Source of the DNA: CAZKVJ01 sp964556225
GTDB lineage: Bacteria > Actinomycetota > Acidimicrobiia > Acidimicrobiales > Ilumatobacteraceae
Reading direction: 5' to 3'
Assembly (NCBI GenBank): GCA_964556225.1
Contig: CAZKVJ010000023.1
Location: 1 to 45,482, forward strand
DNA length: 45,482 bases
A program made the position numbers and the translations under genes. Under the pieces are notes generated by a model that made no database searches, was not told where the DNA came from, and worked only from the letters and a program-made list of their open reading frames with translations. How positions within the stretch are numbered: position 1 is the first letter of the stretch; each line of letters opens with the position of its first letter. Positions 33,497 through 40,189 of the stretch are shown in pieces.

Positions 33497-33512
33497 CCGC
33501 CGGCCCGACCGG

Positions 33513-33518
33513 TACGCT
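33513..33518 (+). promoter_or_regulatory. -10 box TACGCT of the histidine kinase gene
   Basis: TACGCT ends nine bases before the ATG at 33528, giving a leader of about two bases. The preceding DosR-like half-site would sit at -35. Confidence 0.5.
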
Positions 33519-33527
33519 GCGCAGTGC

Positions 33528-34571
33528 ATGACGGTCGCAGCCCCGCACGAGCGGTCCCGCCAGCCGCGGATCGACGACGCCGTCATCCGAGCCGTCGTCG
33601 AGGGGTCCCCCGATGGCCTGCTCATCTGCGATGCCGACGGCCGGATCCTCTACGTCAACGCCGCGATGACCGAGATGACCGGCTACGAGCCGGACGAGCT
33701 GATCGGCGAGCAGGTCGAGGTGCTGGTGCCGACGGCGCTGCGCGAGATCCACCAGGACCATCGCAGCACCTACGCCGCCGCCCCTGCCATCCGGCCGATG
33801 GGCCGGGGGCTCGAGCTGGCGGCCCAGCGCCGTGACGGCTCCCAGCTCTCCGTGGAGATCAGCCTCAGCCCGGTCGCCGGCACGGGTGGCACCCTCACGA
33901 TCGCCTCGGTCCGCGACGTCACCGACCGCCTGCAGGACCAGGAGCGCCTTCGCCTCGCCGACGAGCAGCTCACGCTGTCCGACGAGCGGGAGCGGATCGC
34001 CCGGGACCTGCACGACACCGTCCTGCAGCGCCTGTTCGGCCTGGGCCTCGAGCTGCAGGCAGCGGCGATGCGGGCCGAGCCGGCCGTCTCGGATCGCCTC
34101 GAGTCGGCCGTCGACGAGATCGACCGGATCATCCGCGACATCCGCACCACGGTGTTCACCCTCGGCGCGGCCCGCCGGCACGGCTCGCTGGGCCAGGAGC
34201 TCTCGGACGTGATCGCCCAGGCCAAGCGCGTCCTCGGCTTCTCGCCGGCGCTGCGCATCGACGGCCCCGTCGAGTCGCTGGTGGCCGATGACATCCGGGT
34301 GGAGCTGATCGCCAGCCTGCGGGAAGCCCTGGGCAACGTCGCTCGCCACGCCCATGCCCGCGAGGCCCTGGTGGTCCTGCGCTGCGACGACCACGTCGAG
34401 CTGCGCGTGGCCGACGACGGCGTCGGGCTCCCGGAGGGGTTCCAGCCCGGCGTGGGCAACGGCCTGCGCAACCTGGCGGCCCGGGCCGCCCGCCTCGGCG
34501 GCACCTGCAGCATCGAGAACCGGCCGGTCGGCGGGGCGCTGCTCACCTGGCGCGTGCCAATCACTCGCTGA
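33528..34571 (+). CDS. PAS-domain sensor histidine kinase, DevS/DosT-type catalytic core
   Basis: A 347-residue cytosolic kinase. A single PAS domain (about 18-135) has the typical DGLLICDADGRILYVNAAMTEMTGYEPDELIG start. The HisKA_3 dimerisation helix carries the phosphorylated His162 in ERIARDLHDTVLQRLFGLGLELQ, close to mycobacterial DosS. The HATPase domain (about 245-345) shows the N box LREALGNVARHA and the G box VADDGVGLP. The two haem-binding GAF domains of DosS/DosT are absent and there is no membrane segment. It is divergent from the DosR-like gene 148 bases away and is its probable partner. The ATG at 33528 follows a TACGCT box by nine bases. Confidence 0.9.
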   Translation: MTVAAPHERSRQPRIDDAVIRAVVEGSPDGLLICDADGRILYVNAAMTEMTGYEPDELIGEQVEVLVPTALREIHQDHRSTYAAAPAIRPMGRGLELAAQRRDGSQLSVEISLSPVAGTGGTLTIASVRDVTDRLQDQERLRLADEQLTLSDERERIARDLHDTVLQRLFGLGLELQAAAMRAEPAVSDRLESAVDEIDRIIRDIRTTVFTLGAARRHGSLGQELSDVIAQAKRVLGFSPALRIDGPVESLVADDIRVELIASLREALGNVARHAHAREALVVLRCDDHVELRVADDGVGLPEGFQPGVGNGLRNLAARAARLGGTCSIENRPVGGALLTWRVPITR

Positions 34572-34576
34572 CGAGA

Positions 34577-34590
34577 GGGACCAAAGTCCC
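34577..34590. promoter_or_regulatory. Perfect DosR/DevR box upstream of the multicopper oxidase
   Basis: GGGACCAAAGTCCC is a perfect GGGAC-N4-GTCCC palindrome, the established binding core of mycobacterial DosR. It lies in the 79-base gap between the kinase stop and the oxidase ATG. A TACGGC box at 34613-34618 would start transcription near 34625, which puts the centre of the palindrome at about -41.5. That is the usual class II activator position next to -35. Binding is predicted from the match and the conserved DosR recognition helix encoded next door. Confidence 0.75.
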
Positions 34591-34612
34591 ACCTTCGTGC
34601 CTCCTGCGGCCC

Positions 34613-34618
34613 TACGGC
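34613..34618 (+). promoter_or_regulatory. Candidate -10 box TACGGC of the multicopper oxidase gene
   Basis: TACGGC lies 23 bases after the DosR-type box and 32 bases before the ATG at 34651. Its last base departs from the TAnnnT pattern, as would be tolerated at an activator-dependent promoter. Confidence 0.35.
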
Positions 34619-34650
34619 GCCGGGCCCACCACCCGGCAGGCTCGGGCCTC

Positions 34651-36090
34651 ATGAGCAGAGATGACCGGACCGTGCTCGGCTGGGGCGCCTTCGTGGTTGC
34701 CATCGCCGCCCTGTTCCTGGCCGTGTTCGCCGTCCTCCACGAGGACGGCAGCGAGGCGTCGGACACCAGCAGTGGTGGAGGAGGCGGAGGCGGCGGCGCC
34801 GAGGTATCGAACGTGTCCGTGTCACTCACCGAGTTCAAGATCACCCCGGCCGAGATCACCGTGCCCGCGGGCGACGTGTCGATCACCGTGACGAACGACG
34901 GCACCGTGGCGCACAACTTCGCCCTTCCGGACCTCGGGGTGACCACGGCCGACATCCTCCCTGGCCAGTCCGAGACGCTCGAGCTGACCGTGGAGGAGGG
35001 GACGTACAAGACGGTCTGCACCATCGCCGGCCACGAGGCGGCGGGGATGGTCGGCACCATGGTGGTGACGGCGGCCGGTGACACCACGCAGACCACGGCC
35101 GGTGAGAGCTCCGGCGAGGACGGCGGCCTGCACGGCGGCTACGCGAACTGGCAGGAGATGGACTACGCCATGGAGGCCCGGGCCAAGGCCTTCCCGGCCG
35201 AGACCCTCGGCGGGCCCGGCGGCCAGATCCTCGAGCCCGAGATCGAGGCCGACGGCACGAAGGTCTTCCGCCTCACCGTGGAGGAGGTCGACTGGGAGGT
35301 CGAGCCGGGCAAGATCGTGCGGGCCAAGACCTACAACGGCACCGTGCCCGGCCCGGAGATCCGCGTCGACGTCGGCGACCGGGTGAAGCTCATCGTCACC
35401 AACAACCTCCAGGAGTCCACGTCGGTCCACTGGCACGGCGTCCGGGTGCCCAACCTGATGGACGGCGTCGACCCGTACACCCAGGCCCCGATCGTGCCGG
35501 GCGAGACGTTCACGTACGAGTTCACCACCATCGAGCCCGCCGTCGGCATCTACCACAGCCACCACGACGCGCAGGTCCAGATCCCCGACGGGATGTTCGG
35601 CGCCTTCATGGTCGGCCAGATGCAGATCCCGCAGGCGATGATCGACAAGGGCTACACCAAGGTCGACCAAGAGGTCACCATGGTGCTGAACGACGCCGGC
35701 GTCATCGGCCTGTCGCTGAACGGCAAGAGCTTCCCGGCCACGCAGCCGTACCAGATGATGGTGGGCGACGTGATGATGGTGCACTACCAGAACGAGGGCC
35801 TGCAGGGGCACCCGATGCACATGCACCAGCCGTCGGGGTGGATCATCGCCAAGGACGGCGTGCCGCTCGAGGTGCCGGTGCCCTCCGACACCATCTGGGT
35901 CTCACCGGGCGAGCGCTACACGGTGCTCTACAAGGCCACCGACCCTGGCGTGTGGGCCTGGCACTGCCACATCCTCAGCCACGCCGAGGGCCCGCAAGGC
36001 ATGTTCGGGATGGTCACGGCCGTGATCATCACGCCCAACGCCGGCCCGCCGCCCGAGAACCAGCAGCCGCTGTCGCCCGTCGGGGCCTGA
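34651..36090 (+). CDS. Two-domain multicopper oxidase fused to an N-terminal blue copper domain
   Basis: A 479-residue exported protein with an N-terminal membrane anchor (about 8-28) and a Gly linker, then three cupredoxin domains. The first (about 50-145) has a full type 1 copper set: His88, Cys123, His128, Met133. The next two form a laccase-like two-domain oxidase with HWHG (260-263), HSH (302-304), HPMHMH (387-392) and HCHILSH (438-444), so the type 1 site lies in the last domain and the trinuclear site between domains. The axial Met is probably Met451, two residues later than in common laccases. The pattern is not that of copper nitrite reductase, whose type 1 Cys sits in the first domain. 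Electron donor or substrate is unknown. A perfect DosR-type box precedes it, suggesting induction under hypoxia or redox stress. Confidence 0.88.
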   Translation: MSRDDRTVLGWGAFVVAIAALFLAVFAVLHEDGSEASDTSSGGGGGGGGAEVSNVSVSLTEFKITPAEITVPAGDVSITVTNDGTVAHNFALPDLGVTTADILPGQSETLELTVEEGTYKTVCTIAGHEAAGMVGTMVVTAAGDTTQTTAGESSGEDGGLHGGYANWQEMDYAMEARAKAFPAETLGGPGGQILEPEIEADGTKVFRLTVEEVDWEVEPGKIVRAKTYNGTVPGPEIRVDVGDRVKLIVTNNLQESTSVHWHGVRVPNLMDGVDPYTQAPIVPGETFTYEFTTIEPAVGIYHSHHDAQVQIPDGMFGAFMVGQMQIPQAMIDKGYTKVDQEVTMVLNDAGVIGLSLNGKSFPATQPYQMMVGDVMMVHYQNEGLQGHPMHMHQPSGWIIAKDGVPLEVPVPSDTIWVSPGERYTVLYKATDPGVWAWHCHILSHAEGPQGMFGMVTAVIITPNAGPPPENQQPLSPVGA

Positions 36091-36101
36091 ACGGCCTTTC
36101 G

Positions 36102-36138
36102 GGTGCGGATCCCCGCTATGAGAGCGGGGATTCGCACC
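36102..36138 (+). terminator. Hairpin after the multicopper oxidase gene
   Basis: Arms 36102-36117 and 36123-36138 form a 16-pair stem (one G-U pair) with a five-base loop, 12 bases after the stop codon. No U-run follows. It is the strongest terminator-like structure in this half of the window and would also act on the convergent small membrane gene. Confidence 0.55.
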
Positions 36139-36172
36139 GAGAAGGGACGTCCTGCCCGGCGCCACTGACGCG

Positions 36173-36457
36173 TCACGTCGGCGCCAGGTCGTTGCGCCGG
36201 TTGTACCCGCCCGTGTACGCGCCGATGTCGAGCACGAGGCCGAGGATCACGAACGCCCAGCCGAACCCGTTGATGCCGTCCTGCCAGTTGTCCATGAGGG
36301 CGTACATCAGCGTGGTGTAGGGCAAGAACAGGAATCCGGCGAAGCCGACCCAGAACGACTCGAACGCCTCGGTCAGGTAGTCGCTGAAGATCCACAGCAA
36401 GAAGATCGTGAACCTCGGCGCGACCGACCCGACCAGCAGCACCAGACACCCGCACAT
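36173..36457 (-). CDS. Small conserved integral membrane protein
   Basis: A 94-residue protein with three or more hydrophobic segments. The pattern MCGCLVLLVGSVAPRFTIFLLW, GFLFLPYTTLMYALM and a final FVILGLVLDIGAYTGG matches a small conserved membrane family common in actinobacteria, of unknown function. The ATG at 36457 has a strong GAGGGGG ribosome site and is preferred to a GTG ten codons upstream. A TACCGT box at 36486-36491 fits this choice. It is divergent from the acyltransferase and convergent with the copper oxidase. Confidence 0.78.
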   Translation of the reverse strand: MCGCLVLLVGSVAPRFTIFLLWIFSDYLTEAFESFWVGFAGFLFLPYTTLMYALMDNWQDGINGFGWAFVILGLVLDIGAYTGGYNRRNDLAPT

Positions 36458-36485
36458 TGCGGCCCCCTCGCTCGAACGCGACCGC

Positions 36486-36491
36486 ACGGTA
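36486..36491 (-). promoter_or_regulatory. -10 box TACCGT of the small membrane protein gene
   Basis: On the minus strand TACCGT would start transcription near 36479, giving a leader of about 22 bases that carries the GAGGGGG site. Confidence 0.4.
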
Positions 36492-36562
36492 GCCCAGTGC
36501 GGTCAGCCGGGTGGCAGGACGGCGGCCATCCCTGGGCGGTTCGGTCACCTCACGACGTCGTC

Positions 36563-36568
36563 TACGGT
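36563..36568 (+). promoter_or_regulatory. -10 box TACGGT of the WS/DGAT gene
   Basis: TACGGT lies 25 bases before the ATG at 36594, and the leader carries a GAGGTG ribosome site at 36583-36588. It is an example of a leadered promoter in this genome. Confidence 0.4.
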
Positions 36569-36593
36569 GAAGGTCGACCACCGAGGTGACGCC

Positions 36594-38072
36594 ATGGATC
36601 GATTGAGCCCGCTCGACGCCACGTTCCTCCACATCGAGGACAGCTTGAACCACATGCACATCGCGTCGTGTGCCACCCTCGAGGGTCCGCCACCCTCGTA
36701 CCACGAGGTGGTCGAGCACTTCGCCTCCCGACTTCCGCTGGTGCCGCGCTACCGCCAGCGGGTCCGGTTCGTGCCCGGCGCACTCGGCCGGCCGGTGTGG
36801 GTCGACGACCCGCACTTCCGCATCGAATACCACGTGCGCCACACCTCGCTCCCCCACCCCGGTGACGACGAGCAGCTGCGACGCCTGATGGGACGGCTGA
36901 TGTCCCAGGCCCTCGACCGCGACCGACCGCTGTGGGAGGCATGGCTCGTCGAGGGCCTCGGCTCGGGTGAGTGGGCGCTGATCTCGAAGGTGCACCACTG
37001 CATGGTCGACGGCATCTCGGGGACCGAGCTGATGGCGGCCATCCTCGACCCCGATCGCGAGGGCCGCGACGTGCCGGACGACCACTGGACGCCGGCCCAC
37101 CAGCCGAGTGGTGTCGAGCTGATGGCCGACGCGCTGTCCGAGGCGCTGGCCAGCCCGGCCGAGCTCGGCCGGTGGATCCGCTCCGCCGCCCGCCGGCCGC
37201 GCCGGATCGCCGCTGAGCTGTCGGAGCTGTTCAGCGGTGCGCGCTCCATGTCCCAGCGCTTGCGCCCCAACACCCAGCTGTCCATCGAGGGCACCATCGG
37301 GCCACACCGGCGCTGGGCGTGGGCCCGCACCAGCCTCTCCGAGGTGAAGTCCGTCCGGGCCGCACTCGGTGGCACGGTCAACGACGTGGTGCTGGCAGCC
37401 ATCACCAACGGCTATCGAGAGCTCCTCCTGAGCCGTGAGGACCCGGTCGACGAGAGCACCGTGGTCCGTTCGCTGGTGCCGGTGTCGGTGCGCGCGAAGG
37501 GTGACGCCACCTACAACAACCAGGTCAGCGGCATGATCGCCGAGCTGCCGGTCGGCATCGCCGATCCCGTCGAGCGGCTCGAGTCGATCAAGGCCCAGAT
37601 GACAGAGCTGAAGGAGTCGCACCAGGCGGTCGCCGCCAGCGTGCTGGTGGATCTTGCCGAGTTCACCCCGCCCGCCCTGATGTCGCTCGGAACCCGGGCG
37701 GCCACGGCGTTCACCCGCCGGGTGCCCCAGCGCAGCGTCAACACCGTCACCACCAATGTGCCCGGCCCTCAGTTCCCGATCTACCTGTGCGGGCGCGAGA
37801 TGCTCGAGTACTTCCCGTTCGTGCCGATCGGCGGCGGCCTCCGCACGGGAGTGGCGATCCTCTCCTACAACGGCAAGATCGGCTTCGGCGTCACCGGCGA
37901 CTGGGACACCGTCCCGGACGTCGAGGTGCTTGCCGGCGGAATCGAGCGGGGGATGGCCCAGCTGGTGGCCGCCGCGCGCTCGGGTGCCGCACCGACCGCG
38001 CCCAAGAAGGCTCGCACGGCCGGCGCCCAGAAGAAGCGGGCCGCAGCCCCCCGTGCGAAGGCGTCGGCCTGA
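36594..38072 (+). CDS. Wax ester synthase / diacylglycerol acyltransferase (WS/DGAT)
   Basis: A 492-residue acyltransferase of the WS/DGAT family, which makes triacylglycerols or wax esters from acyl-CoA. It begins with the family signature MDRLSPLDATFLHIED. The catalytic motif HHCMVDG has His134, His135 and Asp139. Later conserved blocks are GGTVNDVVLAAITNGYRELL, VPVSVR and NVPGPQFPIYLCGREM. The C-terminal tail is Ala/Lys/Arg-rich. The ATG at 36594 has a GAGGTG ribosome site. Storage lipid synthesis next to a DosR-like system recalls mycobacteria, where tgs1 is a DosR target, but no DosR box is seen before this gene. Its stop codon abuts that of the L,D-transpeptidase. Confidence 0.93.
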   Translation: MDRLSPLDATFLHIEDSLNHMHIASCATLEGPPPSYHEVVEHFASRLPLVPRYRQRVRFVPGALGRPVWVDDPHFRIEYHVRHTSLPHPGDDEQLRRLMGRLMSQALDRDRPLWEAWLVEGLGSGEWALISKVHHCMVDGISGTELMAAILDPDREGRDVPDDHWTPAHQPSGVELMADALSEALASPAELGRWIRSAARRPRRIAAELSELFSGARSMSQRLRPNTQLSIEGTIGPHRRWAWARTSLSEVKSVRAALGGTVNDVVLAAITNGYRELLLSREDPVDESTVVRSLVPVSVRAKGDATYNNQVSGMIAELPVGIADPVERLESIKAQMTELKESHQAVAASVLVDLAEFTPPALMSLGTRAATAFTRRVPQRSVNTVTTNVPGPQFPIYLCGREMLEYFPFVPIGGGLRTGVAILSYNGKIGFGVTGDWDTVPDVEVLAGGIERGMAQLVAAARSGAAPTAPKKARTAGAQKKRAAAPRAKASA

Positions 38073-40046
38073 CTAGTCGTGCACCCAGACCCGGGCACCG
38101 AGCGGCAGGTAGCCCTGCGCCCAGATGAGGTCCATCACCGGGTTGATCACCCGCACACAACCGTGTGACGCCGGGTAGTTGGGCACGTTCTTCGCCCCGT
38201 GCACCGCCACGCCCCCAGAGAAGAACTTCGGCCGGTACAGCGTGCCGAGCGAACCCTCGTAGCGGGCGATGTCGGCTTCTCGATACACGCGGAAGTCGCC
38301 CGTGGGGGTGACGGCGACCCCGATGACCCGGGCGCCGGCGTTCTTCTGGTCCTCTTCGTCGTACGACTGGCCGTTGCCGGTCGAAACGTTGAACGTCCAC
38401 ACGACCTGGCCGCCGCGCACGACGTGCGCGATCTGCCGGCCCTTGTCGACCTCGAAGTAGTCGCCGGTCGGCCGACCCGCGCTCGGCCGGCACAGCGTCA
38501 GGTTGAGCGCGGTAGCGGTGACGTCGTCGACGCGAGACGTGGCGGGCAGCCGGGCCCACTTCTGGAACGCCATCACGGCCTGCGACGTCGACGTCCCGTA
38601 GCCCCCGTCCACGCCCAGGTGCCAGAAGCCGAGCTGGAGCAGCCGGTACTGGACGCGGGCCGTGGCGTCGGGGCTCGAGCCCGCCACGATGGCACGGGTC
38701 GGCGCAGCCGGGAAGCCGGTGCAGAACGGTGGAGTCGGGTCCACGTTGGCCGGGCCACCGAACGGTGCCGGGGCCGCCGCGCCCAGGTAGTAGCCGGCCA
38801 CGTCGGCCAGCGCATGGCCGCCACCGTAGGTGAACACGTCGAAGCCACGAGACGACACCGGGACGATCGCGTGGTTCGCGAGGATCTGGCCAGCGCGCGT
38901 GGTGTTCGTCGTGGAGGTGGTGCGGGTCCGGGCGCCCGGGTCGTTGGCGCCGGCCGTCGTGACGCTCACGTAGCCGGCGGACAGCGCCTCGACGAGGGTG
39001 ACGTTCAACGCCACCGCGGCCACGTCGATACGGGCCACTGCGGGATGCGTCGAGACCGGCACCTCGATGGCCCACCGCGGCAAAAGCGCCCGCGTGGTGC
39101 GGGTGACGTTGAGAGCGGCGTCACGGGTGTCGAGGAAGCGGGTCGGCGAGTCGAGCGGCACGAACAGCCCCGCCGTCGACGACGGCGCGCCGGCACCGGT
39201 GAAGACACCGACCAGGTCGACGACGAGGTGGCCGCCGCCGGGTGCCTCGACGGCGATGTCGCCGTCGGCATCGACGGGCACGATCACCTGGTTCGCGGCG
39301 ATCGACAGCCCGGGCGCGTTGACGTTCGACGTCGCCGGGACGGGACCGCCCTCGGCGTAGACGCGCCAGTAGCCGGGCGCGAGCGACAGCACGGTCACGT
39401 TGAGCGCGACCGCCGAGGCGCCGGCGGCACCGGGGATCCGCACCGGCCGGGTCTCGCCGGGCGCGAGCATCGTCGACTCACGGGTGTCGAGCACTCGTTG
39501 TGGGGTGGGCCGAGGGACGAGACGCCCACTGGTGGCCGAGCCGGAGGGCACGTAGTAGCCGAACAGGTCGACCACGACGTGTCCACCGTGGGAGGCGTAC
39601 ACCTCGATGGCGCCGTCGGCGCCGACCGGCACGGTGACGAGGTTCGCCATCGCCAGACCCGCGCCCTGGAGCGAGGCGGTCTCGTCGACGTTGAGGTTCG
39701 AGGCGTTCGGCCGGTTCGCCCCGGACGGGAACACCGTCCAGTACCCGGGAGCAGCCGGACCCACGACGGTGAGGTTCACCACCGCCGCGACGGCGGTGCC
39801 CGGTGCCGGGCGCGGCGCGGTGCCGGTGACCGGGACCTTCACGGACGCTCCGCCCCAGAGCGCGAACCCCTCGCGGCTGTCGAAGAGCCGCTCGGGGGTG
39901 GCGAGTGGCACGTAGGCGGCGGTGCCGCCGGGCGCCGCCGCGCCGGGCGCCGGGGCCGCTTGCACCGCGTCGACCCCGACTGCCAGCACCGCCGCCAGCG
40001 TCAGCACGCCGAGCGCGCCAGCAATCATCCGCCTCGTCCCTGACAT
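38073..40046 (-). CDS. Exported L,D-transpeptidase with three LDTR-type beta repeats and a peptidoglycan-binding domain
   Basis: A 657-residue secreted protein. The signal peptide ends near residue 30. Three repeats follow (about 43-166, 176-284, 294-422), each starting like YVPLxxPxRLxDTR and ending in GGHVVVDLxGYY, a beta-rich module common in actinobacterial exoproteins. Next come a peptidoglycan-binding type 1 domain (about 462-515, LQLGFWHLGVDGGYG) and a YkuD L,D-transpeptidase domain (about 529-655) with catalytic Cys630 in HGCVRV and His616 in VHGAKN. It probably makes 3-3 cross-links or attaches proteins to the wall. The TAGCCT box eight bases before the ATG suggests a near-leaderless mRNA. 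It is divergent from the DUF11 surface protein. Confidence 0.92.
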   Translation of the reverse strand: MSGTRRMIAGALGVLTLAAVLAVGVDAVQAAPAPGAAAPGGTAAYVPLATPERLFDSREGFALWGGASVKVPVTGTAPRPAPGTAVAAVVNLTVVGPAAPGYWTVFPSGANRPNASNLNVDETASLQGAGLAMANLVTVPVGADGAIEVYASHGGHVVVDLFGYYVPSGSATSGRLVPRPTPQRVLDTRESTMLAPGETRPVRIPGAAGASAVALNVTVLSLAPGYWRVYAEGGPVPATSNVNAPGLSIAANQVIVPVDADGDIAVEAPGGGHLVVDLVGVFTGAGAPSSTAGLFVPLDSPTRFLDTRDAALNVTRTTRALLPRWAIEVPVSTHPAVARIDVAAVALNVTLVEALSAGYVSVTTAGANDPGARTRTTSTTNTTRAGQILANHAIVPVSSRGFDVFTYGGGHALADVAGYYLGAAAPAPFGGPANVDPTPPFCTGFPAAPTRAIVAGSSPDATARVQYRLLQLGFWHLGVDGGYGTSTSQAVMAFQKWARLPATSRVDDVTATALNLTLCRPSAGRPTGDYFEVDKGRQIAHVVRGGQVVWTFNVSTGNGQSYDEEDQKNAGARVIGVAVTPTGDFRVYREADIARYEGSLGTLYRPKFFSGGVAVHGAKNVPNYPASHGCVRVINPVMDLIWAQGYLPLGARVWVHD

Positions 40047-40054
40047 GGCCGGTG

Positions 40055-40060
40055 AGGCTA
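40055..40060 (-). promoter_or_regulatory. -10 box TAGCCT of the L,D-transpeptidase gene
   Basis: On the minus strand TAGCCT ends eight bases before the ATG at 40046. The facing 143-base gap shows no equally clear box for the DUF11 gene. Confidence 0.45.
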
Positions 40061-40189
40061 GTCCCAGGGCGCCGGTCGAGTTCGGCCACGACCGCTCTGA
40101 GGACGGGGCTCAAGGACCCGTCAACTCTTGCCGACTTCTCGACGCCTCAAACGATGACGGTTGGTCCGTCAAGAAGATCGAACACCGAT

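Noticed and set aside
33379..33625. Longer N-terminus of the DosR-like regulator
   Set aside because: The extension would run into the kinase gene and its promoter, and the protein from the GTG at 33379 aligns with the DosR N-terminus.
34651..36090. Copper-containing nitrite reductase (NirK)
   Set aside because: The ligand motifs follow the laccase order (HWHG, HSH, HPMHMH, HCHILSH). NirK has its type 1 Cys in the first cupredoxin domain.
36144..36157. Another DosR-like box (GGGACGTCCTGCCC)
   Set aside because: The right half has two mismatches, and it lies downstream of both neighbouring genes rather than in a promoter.
32726..38072. WS/DGAT as a DosR target like mycobacterial tgs1
   Set aside because: No GGGAC-N4-GTCCC site is visible in the 136-base gap before the acyltransferase gene, so only proximity supports it.
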